Below, in pieces: positions 1 to 9,137 of a stretch of 64,000 nt of DNA. Source of the stretch: Dechloromonas sp. (GTDB taxonomy: Bacteria; Pseudomonadota; Gammaproteobacteria; Burkholderiales; Rhodocyclaceae); NCBI GenBank assembly GCA_028689015.1, contig JAQTXC010000007.1, positions 16,937-80,936 of the forward strand, in the 5' to 3' direction. A program made the position numbers and the translations under genes. The first letter of the stretch is position 1. Each line of letters opens with the position of its first letter. The notes under the pieces were generated by a model that saw only the letters and a list, made by a program, of their open reading frames with translations, did not search any database and was not told the origin of the DNA.

Positions 1-403
1 GCAGGACCCGACCGAGCGCGACCCCAAGGCAGCACGCGATGCCTTTGATGCCTTCAAGGAGATGGTCACCCGCTTCCCGAAGAGCAAATACGCGGAAGAC
101 GCCAGCCTGCGCATGAATTATCTGGTCAACGCGCTGGCTTCGCTGGAAAATCACGTCGCCCGTTACTACTTGAAGCGTGGCGCCTACATCGCCGCCGCCA
201 ACCGCGCTCAGGAAGCGATTCGCACCTATCCGCAAGCGCCCGCCATAGAAGAAGCCATGTTCATCATGGTCGCTGCTTACGACAAGCTGGGTATGACTGA
301 CCTACGCGACGATGCCGCCCGTGTCGCCAAAAAGAATTTTCCGAACAGCCGCTACCTGAGCGAAGGCCTGGAGGAAAAGAAACCCTGGTGGAAGCTCTGG
401 TAA
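1..403 (+). CDS. bamD: Outer membrane assembly lipoprotein BamD, 3' part (partial)
   Basis: The reading frame is already open at base 2 and runs to a TAA at 401-403, so the 5' part, including the lipoprotein signal, lies outside the window. The visible part (about 133 residues) has the TPR-like helical pattern of BamD: a FKEMVTRFPKSKYAEDA repeat, then ENHVARYYLKRGAYIAAANR and a final EEAMFIMVAAYDKLGM repeat. BamD is the essential periplasmic lipoprotein of the BAM complex that inserts beta-barrel proteins into the outer membrane. The internal ATG at 62 is not the start, because homologous sequence continues upstream of it. Only the extent of the missing N terminus is unknown. Confidence 0.9.
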   Translation, partial: QDPTERDPKAARDAFDAFKEMVTRFPKSKYAEDASLRMNYLVNALASLENHVARYYLKRGAYIAAANRAQEAIRTYPQAPAIEEAMFIMVAAYDKLGMTDLRDDAARVAKKNFPNSRYLSEGLEEKKPWWKLW

Positions 404-423
404 GCCCAGAGCAGCCCCGACCG

Positions 424-450
424 CCCGTCCTGCGCGACGGGCTTTTTCTT
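424..450 (+). terminator. Rho-independent terminator after bamD
   Basis: A six-base stem CCCGTC (424-429) pairs with GACGGG (436-441) around a short loop and is followed by a T-rich tract (CTTTTTCTT). It begins 20 bases after the bamD stop, between bamD and the convergent kinase gene. Confidence 0.8.
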
Positions 451-468
451 GCCCAGCGTCACAGCGCC

Positions 469-2832
469 TTAACCGCCCTGCTTGATGGCCAACACTGCCT
501 GATTGCGCAGCGTACGCAGTAAGGACAACTCTTTCTCGGGAATCGAAATACCACCCGGCTCATCCCGGTCGGCGTAAATCAGCGCCACCGGGTTGCCCTT
601 GATATTGAGCGGAAACAGAACCAGTGAGTGCGCCGGCACCGCCTTGCGATACCAGTCAGGAATACGCTGGGCGATGTTGGGATCGTTGATGTCGCTGATC
701 AGGATATCGACCCCTTTCGAGGTCGCCGCATGAAAAATATCCGGGGTGAAACTCATTGGAAAACGGAAGGATCGCGCCACCTCGTTGGCATCCGGGCCAA
801 AACCGAAGCGTCCCTGCATCACGCCGGCCTTGGCGTCCCGAATACAGAGCACGACGCGCTTGAAGCCCATGGCGCGATACATGGTTTCCAGAATCATGCG
901 CAGGATGTCATTGAGTTTAAAACTATCGACCAGCGTGTTGCTGATGTCCTGAATCCCTGCGGTCAACACCGCTTGCGGATCAATTTGCTGGCCGTCATCG
1001 GCCGCCAGAGAGGCGCCCAGCACCCCATCCTCAGCCATCTCGCTCCCGCCTGGCGCCACATGGGCAGCGCTATCGCTGCCGCCGCCATGCGCAAATTGCC
1101 GCATCTGCTTGCCAAAACTGGTTTGCTGAATATTCAGATGAATGATGCGGGCAAAGTCGGAGATTTCCTCGACCGCTCGCTTGACGGTCTGCAGCACCTC
1201 CTTTTCACCCAGCGGCACGGCGTCGGAATAGCGCGCCATCACCTTGCGCAACTCGCGGTCACGAACCTCGGGCGAGGCTTGGGCAATCAGATCGCACAAT
1301 TCGTTGGCCAGACCAGACAGGGTCCGTTGCCGGTCTTCACTGCTGTTCGGCCGCTTCACATGACCCGAGGGCAGGCGCCGCATCGAATTGACGATCAGCG
1401 GCGGAAATCCCCATTGGCGGGCGATAGCAATACCCAGATCTTCAAAGCTGATCCCGAGTACCTGGAGCGCTGCCTGGTCATCAGAACAAGACTTCTGGGC
1501 GACGATACGGCGGATTTCGTCGCTCTCCTCAGGAAAATAATATTGCGACAACAAACGACCCAGGCTGTGGAACAGCGAGCAAATGAAGGTCTGCTCCAGA
1601 TCACGCATCTGAGCCGCCGCCCCCAGATCCTTGGCCAAAATACCGGCCAGATTGGAGCGCAGGAACTCCTCTTTCAACTGTTGAGCATTGCCTTTGTTCT
1701 GCATGTGCTCGAAAAGCAGCACCGTAATGGCAATGTTACGGACAGCCTCAAAGCCGAGGACAATCACTGCCCGCGATACCGTACTGATATTGCCGCCCCC
1801 GACGGGCCGGAAATACGCCGAGTTGACCAGACGCAGCAATTTATTGGTCAGCGCGAAATCCTTGAGGATGGAATTGGAGAGCTTATTGACGCTCTCGGTT
1901 TCGCTATTGGCAATCTTGTTGATGGTGCTGACCGACTCCGACAAAGCCGGAAAATCACTTTTGTGCCGCATCCGGCGCAACAGGAAATCGATGGTGGCCT
2001 GGCGGCCGCTGTGGTCAGCACTGTCCTCACCCTCGGGATCGAAATAATTATCCAGCGCCTCGGCAAACTGCAGGGCGCTCTGGTAGCGCAAGGCCGGGTC
2101 CCGGGCCAGCGCCTTGTACAAAATGGCACTCAAGCGGTCGTCGACCGTGACAGCTTGCGGCAACTGGATATCCTCATTGGCGATCCGGTGCATGATGCGA
2201 AACAGGTTATCGCCCTCGACAGCCCGCCGCCCGGCCAGCATTTCGAACAGGATCAGCCCAGCCGCGAAAATATCGGTGCGTTCGCTCAGTTCACGTCGCT
2301 CGATGTACTCCGGTGCCATATAGGCCGGCGTGCCGGAATATTCCTCCGGATTATCGCTGGGCCCATCGATGCGGGCGGCGATACCAAAATCCATAACGCG
2401 CGGCGTACCGTTCTCATCAAGCAGTATGTTGGATGGCTTCAGGTCGCGGTGAATGATGCCGCGGGCGTGGGCCTGGGCCACCGCATCGAGAATCGGCCGC
2501 AGCATCGACACCGCCTTGACCGCCGACAGGGTGCCGCTCTGCTGCAGGAATGCCGCCAGACTCTGGCCCGGTACATATTCGAAGACCAGATAGAGATCAC
2601 CGCCCTCTTCCGCTGCCTCGAAAATTGGCACGATGTTGGGATGGCGCATTTTACTGACGGCGCGCGCCTCGTCGAGCAGCACCTGATTCTGCGCCGGATC
2701 GGGATGCGTGAAATGCAGCGTCTTGATCGCCACCTCGCGCTGCAACTGCGGGTCGAAACCGAGGTAAACCGTACTTTGCGCGCCGCGCCCCAATTCACCC
2801 CGAATATCGAAGCGTCCAATTTTTCTAATCAT
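469..2832 (-). CDS. Ser/Thr protein kinase with HDOD and GAF domains
   Basis: A 787-residue cytoplasmic fusion protein. Residues about 8-270 form a eukaryotic-like (Hanks) kinase: glycine loop GRGAQSTV, AIK lysine (K37), HRDLKPSN (catalytic D130), DFG (D148) and a TPAYMAPE activation segment, so it looks active. Residues about 280-490 form an HDOD domain (signal-output domain related to HD phosphohydrolases but lacking their metal site). Residues about 635-785 form a GAF domain, which usually binds a small molecule. I chose the ATG at 2832 (MIRKIGRF) because it overlaps the upstream stop as TAATG, implying translational coupling; an ORF extension seven codons longer exists. It is last in a leftward operon behind the DUF748 gene, rmuC and a DUF3293 gene. 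Substrates and ligand are unknown. Confidence 0.88.
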   Translation of the reverse strand: MIRKIGRFDIRGELGRGAQSTVYLGFDPQLQREVAIKTLHFTHPDPAQNQVLLDEARAVSKMRHPNIVPIFEAAEEGGDLYLVFEYVPGQSLAAFLQQSGTLSAVKAVSMLRPILDAVAQAHARGIIHRDLKPSNILLDENGTPRVMDFGIAARIDGPSDNPEEYSGTPAYMAPEYIERRELSERTDIFAAGLILFEMLAGRRAVEGDNLFRIMHRIANEDIQLPQAVTVDDRLSAILYKALARDPALRYQSALQFAEALDNYFDPEGEDSADHSGRQATIDFLLRRMRHKSDFPALSESVSTINKIANSETESVNKLSNSILKDFALTNKLLRLVNSAYFRPVGGGNISTVSRAVIVLGFEAVRNIAITVLLFEHMQNKGNAQQLKEEFLRSNLAGILAKDLGAAAQMRDLEQTFICSLFHSLGRLLSQYYFPEESDEIRRIVAQKSCSDDQAALQVLGISFEDLGIAIARQWGFPPLIVNSMRRLPSGHVKRPNSSEDRQRTLSGLANELCDLIAQASPEVRDRELRKVMARYSDAVPLGEKEVLQTVKRAVEEISDFARIIHLNIQQTSFGKQMRQFAHGGGSDSAAHVAPGGSEMAEDGVLGASLAADDGQQIDPQAVLTAGIQDISNTLVDSFKLNDILRMILETMYRAMGFKRVVLCIRDAKAGVMQGRFGFGPDANEVARSFRFPMSFTPDIFHAATSKGVDILISDINDPNIAQRIPDWYRKAVPAHSLVLFPLNIKGNPVALIYADRDEPGGISIPEKELSLLRTLRNQAVLAIKQGG

Positions 2833-3260
2833 TATTCTGTCGCCGGGATCCACATCAAGCGGCCCGTACCATCCCTTTCACCCCAGATTATCGCGTCCTG
2901 GCCGTAATCTTCCGCCAATGCCAGGGCATCCTCAAGGGCGATATCCGGTACAAAACAACTTTCCTCACGCGGTGCGGCCGGATCATCCGGCACATTTTCA
3001 GCGGCGTAGGTCTCGTAGTTGCCTTCCAGCAGATCGCATTCGAGGGCAGACTGACGTTCGGCATTGATTGCCGCAGCGGGCCGCTCAGTGCCAGGATTCC
3101 AGGCCGTCAGGATGGCAAAACTGTGGCATTCATGCTCGGCCAGCCAAGCGGCCAGGACGGCATGAGCCACCTCAACACGCAACTCGCAAGGCGCCCCAGG
3201 CAGGAAGACACAATACGTCGTTGCGGCAAAGGCCGCTGCCCGCTCAGTCGTTTTCGCCAT
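2832..3260 (-). CDS. DUF3293 domain-containing protein
   Basis: A 142-residue soluble protein. The segment FAILTAWNPG near residue 47 and GQDAIIWGE near residue 123 are hallmarks of the DUF3293 family of small uncharacterised bacterial proteins. No signal peptide or membrane segment is visible. Its start lies 17 bases inside the end of rmuC, and its stop shares a base with the next start (TAATG), so it is translationally linked on both sides. Function is unknown. Presence between rmuC and the kinase says only that it is co-expressed with them. Confidence 0.75.
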   Translation of the reverse strand: MAKTTERAAAFAATTYCVFLPGAPCELRVEVAHAVLAAWLAEHECHSFAILTAWNPGTERPAAAINAERQSALECDLLEGNYETYAAENVPDDPAAPREESCFVPDIALEDALALAEDYGQDAIIWGERDGTGRLMWIPATE

Positions 3261-4590
3261 CGAGATCCATTGCTCCTATCAGTTTTTCCGCATCGGCGAC
3301 CGGCAAGGCCTCGACCTCACGCAGCTTACGCGACAACTGCCGGGTACGTGTCTCTGCCTTGCCGATACTGTGGCTGGCTTCCTCCAGTTTTTTGCGGGTA
3401 TGGGCCAATGCCTCGCCAAATTGACCGAATTCCGCCTTGACGGCCCCCAGCACCGCCCAGACCTCGGCCGAACGTTGCTCGATGGCCAGGGTACGAAACC
3501 CCATCTGCAAGCTGTTGAGCAGTGCTGCCAGCGTCGTTGGTCCGCTCAAACTCACCCGGAAATCACGCTGCAGCGTCTCGGCCAGCGCTGGGCGGCGCAA
3601 GGCTTCGGCGTACAAGCCCTCGATCGGCAGATAAAGCAGGGCAAAATCGGTGGTATGCGGCGGGGCAATATACTTGTCACGAATGCTGCGCGCCTCCAGT
3701 TTCAGGCGGGCCTCGATGGCCTTGCCGGCCGCTTCGCTCTGCGCCGCATCGCCACGCTCCTGAGCATCCAGCAAGCGCTGATAATCCTCAATCGGGAACT
3801 TGGCATCGATCGGCAGCCAGACCACGGCCCCCTCGCTACTACCCGGCAGGCGAATGGCAAAATCGACCCGCTCACGGCTGCCTGGCCGGGTCACGACGCT
3901 GGCTGCAAACTGCTCGGCGGTCAACAATTGCTCGAGCAAGGCCGCCAGTTGCACCTCACCCCAAGTGCCACGCGTCTTGACGTTGCTCAACACCCGTTTT
4001 AAATCACCGACGCCGTTAGCCAGCGTCTGCATTTCGCCCAGACCGCGATGCACCAGTTCCAGGCGCTCACTGACCAGACGAAAGGACTCACCCAGGCGCT
4101 GCTCCAGGGTAGCATGCAACTTTTCATCGACCGTACGCCGCATTTCTTCCAGTTTCTGCGCATTGTCGGCCTGAATCGCGGTCAACCGCCCGTCGACCGA
4201 TATTTTCAGGCGCTCGAAGCGTTCGTCCAGCGTAGAAGAAAAGCGCGCCAACTCGCGGGAAAAGCTTTCCAGGCGCTCGCCCTGCAAACTCCCGAACTGG
4301 CTGACCTGGGTTGTCACCGCCTGGGCCAGCAGATTGGCTGACTGCGCCCTTTCCTCGCGATCACGAAAAGACTCCTCGGCATCATCCCGCCGGCCTCGCG
4401 CCAGCTCTTCACGCAATTCGCGCTCAAGCCGCGCCATGCCCTTGTCGAGCATGTCCTGTAAGGCCAGCACCCGCGCCTCGACCGTCGCCGCATTCCCTTG
4501 CCGCTGACTGCGCCACAGCAAATAAAGCTGCAACAGCAAAATAATCAGCAGGGCAACCGGCAACAGGCCCGTCCTTAAAACATCGATCAC
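3244..4590 (-). CDS. rmuC: DNA recombination protein RmuC
   Basis: A 448-residue protein with an N-terminal membrane helix (about residues 7-25), a long coiled-coil (about 35-190) and the RmuC nuclease-like domain (about 195-400). The domain shows TRGTWGEVQL, WLPIDAKFPIEDY and LPIEGLYAEA. RmuC limits inversions and rearrangements at inverted repeats in E. coli; its enzymatic activity is inferred from a restriction-endonuclease-like fold. The start is a GTG at 4590 with a GAGG Shine-Dalgarno seven bases upstream. The ATG two bases further up is out of frame and runs straight into a stop. It follows the DUF748 gene with no real gap and overlaps the DUF3293 gene. Confidence 0.9.
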   Translation of the reverse strand: MIDVLRTGLLPVALLIILLLQLYLLWRSQRQGNAATVEARVLALQDMLDKGMARLERELREELARGRRDDAEESFRDREERAQSANLLAQAVTTQVSQFGSLQGERLESFSRELARFSSTLDERFERLKISVDGRLTAIQADNAQKLEEMRRTVDEKLHATLEQRLGESFRLVSERLELVHRGLGEMQTLANGVGDLKRVLSNVKTRGTWGEVQLAALLEQLLTAEQFAASVVTRPGSRERVDFAIRLPGSSEGAVVWLPIDAKFPIEDYQRLLDAQERGDAAQSEAAGKAIEARLKLEARSIRDKYIAPPHTTDFALLYLPIEGLYAEALRRPALAETLQRDFRVSLSGPTTLAALLNSLQMGFRTLAIEQRSAEVWAVLGAVKAEFGQFGEALAHTRKKLEEASHSIGKAETRTRQLSRKLREVEALPVADAEKLIGAMDLDGEND

Positions 4591-4594
4591 GGCA

Positions 4595-7435
4595 TTACCT
4601 CAAGGAAAACTGGACGCAGCGAGCAACCGTCTCGGCAGCGGGTGAAGACGGCAAAACATGCAGACGGCCGGCTTCGATCTGTCCTTGCGTCTGCAACCAG
4701 TGACGCACCGTTGCCGCGCGCCGCGCTGCCAGTTGCTGCAACTGCTCGGCAATCAAAGCCGGGGATGGTTCAGGGGGCGGCGTTTTTTTCTCAGTGCCCG
4801 GCGCGCTGGATGCTTCCTTGGGCACCGCCACCGCGCGAACCGCCGGCAAGCCGGGCATATCGCCGGCCGGGTCAGCCTGGCCAAGCAGGTCGAGGTGCAA
4901 GGCTGGACGTTCCTTCAACGCCCGCGCCAGCCCCTGCAGCCGGACGAGTGCAGCCCCGTCCAGCGTCGCCTCGCCCGGTGCAAAAAACACCGCCGACAAA
5001 TCTTCACCCCCACCAAACAAGGCGCCGAGCATGCTGAACGGCGAGGTCACTGCCTTCATCACAACCTGGCCCAGCACCTTGAAAACCAGGCCACTGACTG
5101 AAAACTGTGGATCATCGAGCGAGCCGGCGATGGGCAGGTTGAGGTCGATTTCGCCCCGACTGTTCTTGAGCAAGGCAACGGCAAACTGCACTGGCAGGCT
5201 GGTCGCCTGATTGCTCGCCACCGGCTCACCAAAGGTCAGCTGGTCGACAAAAAGATGATTGTCGGCCTGCAACTGCCCTGCCGCCAGTTGGTAATGCACA
5301 TCCATCGACAACACCCCCTGCGCAATGCCAAAACCGGCGTATTTGCCGGCATAGGCCGACAAGGCCGTCAGGTCGACCGCCTTGACCGACGCCGTCAAGT
5401 CAAGCTGCGGCAGGGATTGCCAGGGATTGAGGCGGGCCGTGATCTGCACCGGCGCATGCTCGCCATAACGGCCGCGCACATCGAGATCGGCCAAGCTGCC
5501 GGGCGCTGACGACAGGCCGCGCACCGTGCCGGCCAGTTGGCCCACCGTCACCGAATAATTGGGCTGGATGAACTGATCAGTGAAATCGACCTGCCCCGCC
5601 GCCAGCCGGATTTCATCGATCCGGATAGCCGGCAACGGCCCACCGGCGGCTTCTGGCGCTTGGGCCGGCACGGGCCTTTCCTCGGCAGCGGGCGCTGCTG
5701 CCAGGGCGGTGGCGTTCAGCTGCCCCTGGGCATCCAGCAGCAAGCGCCCGGCAAAATCGCTGAGCGTTACCTGCTCAATAGCCACTTGGGGTGGCGCGCT
5801 AGCGGCGCGCAAGCCGCTCAGTGCCAGCGTCTGCCAGCGCAGCATTTCCTGAGACTTTCCGGCGTCGACCGTGTGCCCGGCAGGCCCGGCAGACACCTCA
5901 TCCAGCCCGGCCACCAGGTCAGTCATGCGCCAGCGCCCGAGCCCGACAGACCAGCCGGCAGCCGCTGTCTTGTCCGATTCGGGCGCGGTCGACGCAGGCG
6001 AGATGGCTTTTTCTGTCAGCCGGGGCGGCGTCAGCCAGCGCGTCCCTCCCCGGGGCAGGCGCTGCCAGTTCAAGCGCACCCCCTGCTGCTCGAAATCAGC
6101 CAGATCGATGTGGCGCTCGGCCAGATCAATGCGTAGCCCCTGCAGACGAATACGGTCGACCGTCAATGGCCGACCAAAATCAAGCCGGGCTGCCACCTCG
6201 GCCACATTGAATGGTGCAGCCAGGCGGCTGTCAAAGGGCCCAATCTGCGCCTGCAACTGGGCCAGCTCGCCGGCCACCGGCCTGGCGCGCGAAGCATCCA
6301 GCCAGCGCACTCGGGCATCGGCCAGGGTAACGGCCGCCACCGACCACCGCCAGGGCGGCGCCGCCGGCGTCGCGAGCACTGGCGCCAAGGCGTCATCCCG
6401 CCACAACGACTGGATATTGAGCAGACCCGCCGGGTCGACCGCCAACATTGCCGTCAACCCCTGCACCGCGACGCGGCCAATTGCCAGTTGCCGGGCGAAG
6501 GGCTGGCTGGGGGCCAGTTCGACGGTCAGCTGCTGCCAGCCAAGCAGTGGCTGGCCGTCAGTCGTCGCCACCTGCAGCCCCTGCACTTGCACACTGCCTT
6601 GCAGGCGGGGCGAGGCCAGGTCTGGCCCAAAGCGCAATTGCAGCTGCGTCGCCAGCGTACCCGCTTGCAATTTAAGCGCCAGTGGCGGTGGCAGATCACC
6701 CTGCCAGGGTGCCAGCGCCAGTTGATCGACGGTCAATTCGAGTTGGCCGGACGGCGTCTCGGCCAGCGGCTGCACCGTGCCATTCAGGGCCACTGCCGCG
6801 CCATCGAACCGCCCCTGCAGCACCACGTCAACAGGCTGCCCGCGCCGCTCAGGCACGCTACTGACAAGCGAGGTACTGAAGTGCACAGCGGCCAGACGAT
6901 GCTGGCGGTGCCGCACCTGATCATCCAGGTCGACCTGCCCATCGCGCAGTTGCAAACCAGCCAGTTCAAAACGTGGCATCGGCCCGGGCGGCTGGGGATC
7001 ACGGGCTTGCCAGGCAGCCAACCGGTCGAGTAATTCAATCTGCCCGCCCGCTTGGCGCTGCAAACGGACAAAGGGCGCCTCGAGTTCAATCGCGTCGACC
7101 ACCCAGGCACCCCGGGTCAACGAGCGCCAACCGGCATCCACCGTCAGCCCAGCCCAGCCCAACTGATCCTGACCACTTGCGGTCGCCAGCGCCAGATCAT
7201 CAATCTGCAACGTCAAGGCAAAAGGATCAACGGCGATGCGCTCGACACGCTGCACCTGCAAGCCGAGGGCGGTCGCCTGACTGCGCAGGACAGCCTCGAT
7301 CCCCCATGGCAACACCACAAACCCCAGCAAGGCATAACCCCCAACGGCCGCCAGCAAACCCAGACCCCAACGAGCAAAACGACGGGCCATAAACTGACGC
7401 AACACGGCAGGCAGATGAAGCAGAGCGCGGGACAT
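4595..7435 (-). CDS. DUF748 (AsmA-like) inner-membrane/periplasmic protein
   Basis: A 946-residue protein with one N-terminal membrane helix (about residues 20-45, start MSRALLHL at 7435), then a long beta-rich periplasmic region. The C-terminal third carries the DUF748 signature: a VKAVDLTALSAYAGKYAGF segment, then LKNSRGEIDLNLPIAGSLDDP and SPFSMLGALFGGGEDL, followed by an OmpA-like tail with LDLLGQADP. Such proteins resemble the AsmA/TamB class linked to outer-membrane lipid or protein homeostasis; no precise role is established. It heads the leftward rmuC operon and diverges from the small membrane protein at 7503. A longer ORF reaching 7576 lacks a plausible membrane-protein N terminus. 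Confidence 0.82.
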   Translation of the reverse strand: MSRALLHLPAVLRQFMARRFARWGLGLLAAVGGYALLGFVVLPWGIEAVLRSQATALGLQVQRVERIAVDPFALTLQIDDLALATASGQDQLGWAGLTVDAGWRSLTRGAWVVDAIELEAPFVRLQRQAGGQIELLDRLAAWQARDPQPPGPMPRFELAGLQLRDGQVDLDDQVRHRQHRLAAVHFSTSLVSSVPERRGQPVDVVLQGRFDGAAVALNGTVQPLAETPSGQLELTVDQLALAPWQGDLPPPLALKLQAGTLATQLQLRFGPDLASPRLQGSVQVQGLQVATTDGQPLLGWQQLTVELAPSQPFARQLAIGRVAVQGLTAMLAVDPAGLLNIQSLWRDDALAPVLATPAAPPWRWSVAAVTLADARVRWLDASRARPVAGELAQLQAQIGPFDSRLAAPFNVAEVAARLDFGRPLTVDRIRLQGLRIDLAERHIDLADFEQQGVRLNWQRLPRGGTRWLTPPRLTEKAISPASTAPESDKTAAAGWSVGLGRWRMTDLVAGLDEVSAGPAGHTVDAGKSQEMLRWQTLALSGLRAASAPPQVAIEQVTLSDFAGRLLLDAQGQLNATALAAAPAAEERPVPAQAPEAAGGPLPAIRIDEIRLAAGQVDFTDQFIQPNYSVTVGQLAGTVRGLSSAPGSLADLDVRGRYGEHAPVQITARLNPWQSLPQLDLTASVKAVDLTALSAYAGKYAGFGIAQGVLSMDVHYQLAAGQLQADNHLFVDQLTFGEPVASNQATSLPVQFAVALLKNSRGEIDLNLPIAGSLDDPQFSVSGLVFKVLGQVVMKAVTSPFSMLGALFGGGEDLSAVFFAPGEATLDGAALVRLQGLARALKERPALHLDLLGQADPAGDMPGLPAVRAVAVPKEASSAPGTEKKTPPPEPSPALIAEQLQQLAARRAATVRHWLQTQGQIEAGRLHVLPSSPAAETVARCVQFSLR

Positions 7436-7502
7436 GCTATCTTTTCGGGGGAAATATCCGCGCAATCTAGCACAGCCCATAGCCTCACAAGGACTCAGCA
7501 CC

Positions 7503-7925
7503 ATGAAAAGGATCATCGGCGGGATTGTCGACTGGCTCGTCGACGAAATCCGGCGCGCCTGGCAAGCCCTGCTCAATTGGCAAACCTGGGTCGTAATCCT
7601 CGTTTTGCTGGTTCTGGGGGTACTCGTTTACATGGTCAGTCGCCTGGCGCTGCGGACTGACTCGATTCTGACTTTTTTACACCACACATCAGCCAATTGC
7701 CGCGAAATCAATAACGGTCACATCATTGCCCTGTTCAGCGGCATGATCTTTTTCATGCTCGGCAGCGTGTTGACCCTGGGCGAATTGCAGCGCCATTTTC
7801 AAGCCCGGAAGCGGCGGATGGTTCACGAAGCCCGCCAGGCCATGGCGGCAGTCATCGGCTGGGGGGGACTCACCGTCGCCCTGGCCTGCGCTGCCCTGGT
7901 TTTCTTCAAGAATTATTGCCGGTAA
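7503..7925 (+). CDS. Small integral membrane protein, unknown function
   Basis: A 140-residue protein with three hydrophobic segments (about residues 24-45, 70-92 and 112-135) separated by a short loop (residues about 48-67) and a basic RKRRMVHEARQ loop. I do not recognise the family. The start at 7503 has an AAGGA Shine-Dalgarno about ten bases upstream; a longer in-frame ORF from 7434 would put polar sequence in front. A CheY-like regulator begins 31 bases downstream, so the two are probably co-transcribed. Confidence 0.65.
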   Translation: MKRIIGGIVDWLVDEIRRAWQALLNWQTWVVILVLLVLGVLVYMVSRLALRTDSILTFLHHTSANCREINNGHIIALFSGMIFFMLGSVLTLGELQRHFQARKRRMVHEARQAMAAVIGWGGLTVALACAALVFFKNYCR

Positions 7926-7956
7926 ACTCAGCCCCCCTGACGCACCCTTGACCCCC

Positions 7957-8346
7957 ATGCCCAATCAAAAAATCACCGTCCTTCTGGTCGACGATAACGA
8001 CATGATGCGGGCAGTCCTGCGCGCCATGCTGCGCGGCGAGCATTACGAAGTGATTGGCGAATCGCGCAATGGCACCCAGGCGGTCGAACACGCCGACCGT
8101 CTGAAGCCCGACATCGTTTGTCTCGATATCCAGATGCCGGAAAAAGACGGGCTGCAAGCCCTGTGCGAAATCAAGGCAACCCGCTCGGAAACCGAAGTGG
8201 TGATGATTACCGGCAGTTCGGACATGGAAACCGTCCAGGAAGCGATACAAAACGGCGCCTCCGGTTTCGTCATCAAACCCTTCAATGCCGCCAGCGTCCT
8301 CGATACCCTGGACAGGGTCAGCAACCGCCTGCGCCAGAAACGCTAG
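7957..8346 (+). CDS. Single-domain CheY-like response regulator
   Basis: A 129-residue protein made of one receiver domain. The acidic pocket (VDDND, residues 11-15), phosphoacceptor D57 (CLDIQMPEKDG), the switch threonine in MITGSSD and the invariant lysine in VIKPFN are all present. No output domain follows, so it must act by protein contact, as CheY or Spo0F do. I start at the ATG at 7957; a TTG three codons earlier is possible. It shares a likely transcript with the small membrane protein upstream and ends abutting the convergent gloB stop with no spacer. Its cognate kinase is not obvious nearby. Confidence 0.85.
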   Translation: MPNQKITVLLVDDNDMMRAVLRAMLRGEHYEVIGESRNGTQAVEHADRLKPDIVCLDIQMPEKDGLQALCEIKATRSETEVVMITGSSDMETVQEAIQNGASGFVIKPFNAASVLDTLDRVSNRLRQKR

Positions 8347-9102
8347 TCAGAAGTTGTTACGCCAGGTTCGCAAGGCTGCAAAAACCGAGACGGGATCCCC
8401 GTCGACCGCGCCCAGGCGATGCGCGACGGCCAGCACGGCCGGCACCTGGCAACGCAGGAAAGGATTGGTCGCTTTTTCCTCGGCCAGCAATAGCGGCACG
8501 GTCGGCTGACCAGCCGAGCGCAGCGCCGCCACCCTCGCCTGGCGGGCCACAATGGCTGGATTTTCGGGTTCAACCGCCTGCGCAAAGGGCAGATTCATGG
8601 CCGTGTACTCGTGAGCGCAGTACACGCGGGTATCATCCGGCAAGTCCGCCAGACGGGCCAGCGAGGCAGCCATCTGACCAGGCGTGCCTTCGAACAATCG
8701 ACCACAACCGGCGCCAAACAGGGTGTCGCCACAAAACAAGGCATTCCCCGCCCGGTAGGCTAGATGACCCAGCGTATGGCCGGGCACGGCCATGACCTCG
8801 ACCGGCACATCGAGCACTTTGATCGTTTCGCCACCGCGCAAAGGCCGTGTGCGGCCTGTGATAGACTCATCGGCCGGCGCGAAGACCTCGGCCCCGGTCG
8901 CCGCTTGCAGGGCAGCGACACCGCCCTGATGGTCGGCATGGTGATGGGTAATGAGAATCCCGGCCAAGGCCAGGTCCGCCGCCTGCAGGTGGTCGAACAC
9001 CGGTGCCGCATCCCCCGGGTCGACGACGAAGGCACGCCGACCGGCGCTTAACACGAAAATGTAATTGTCCTTGAAGGCAGGAATGAGCGAGATTTCAAAC
9101 AT
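8347..9102 (-). CDS. gloB: Hydroxyacylglutathione hydrolase (glyoxalase II)
   Basis: A 251-residue metallo-beta-lactamase-fold enzyme. The metal-binding THHHADHQGG motif is near residue 52; further ligands are seen as GHTLGHLAY and FCGDTLFGAGCGRLFEG, and YCAHEYT is the glyoxalase II substrate/metal segment. It hydrolyses S-D-lactoylglutathione to D-lactate and glutathione in the cytosol, the last step of methylglyoxal detoxification. Its ATG at 9102 lies six bases after a clear -10 box and has no Shine-Dalgarno (see the promoter entry). It diverges from the methyltransferase gene, with which its promoter overlaps. Confidence 0.93.
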   Translation of the reverse strand: MFEISLIPAFKDNYIFVLSAGRRAFVVDPGDAAPVFDHLQAADLALAGILITHHHADHQGGVAALQAATGAEVFAPADESITGRTRPLRGGETIKVLDVPVEVMAVPGHTLGHLAYRAGNALFCGDTLFGAGCGRLFEGTPGQMAASLARLADLPDDTRVYCAHEYTAMNLPFAQAVEPENPAIVARQARVAALRSAGQPTVPLLLAEEKATNPFLRCQVPAVLAVAHRLGAVDGDPVSVFAALRTWRNNF

Positions 9103-9108
9103 GCCAGA

Positions 9109-9137
9109 ACTATCGAGCCAGGCGGCGCGGATGTCAA
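9109..9137 (-). promoter_or_regulatory. gloB sigma-70-type promoter, probably giving a leaderless mRNA
   Basis: On the minus strand a perfect TTGACA (9137-9132) is followed after exactly 17 bases by GATAGT (9114-9109). Six further bases lead directly to the gloB ATG (A at 9102). With standard -10 geometry the start point falls on the A of the start codon. No Shine-Dalgarno is present. The -35 overlaps the likely start of the divergent methyltransferase gene. Confidence 0.7.

Noticed and set aside
628..2907. Long open frame (759 codons) on the plus strand opposite the kinase gene
   Set aside because: It mirrors the kinase-HDOD-GAF gene, has no recognisable domain and is typical of antisense frames in GC-rich DNA.
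9101..9130. Upstream start of the methyltransferase at 9101
   Set aside because: Possible, but it overlaps the gloB start and promoter and adds residues unlike the conserved MSIPGLDAW beginning.
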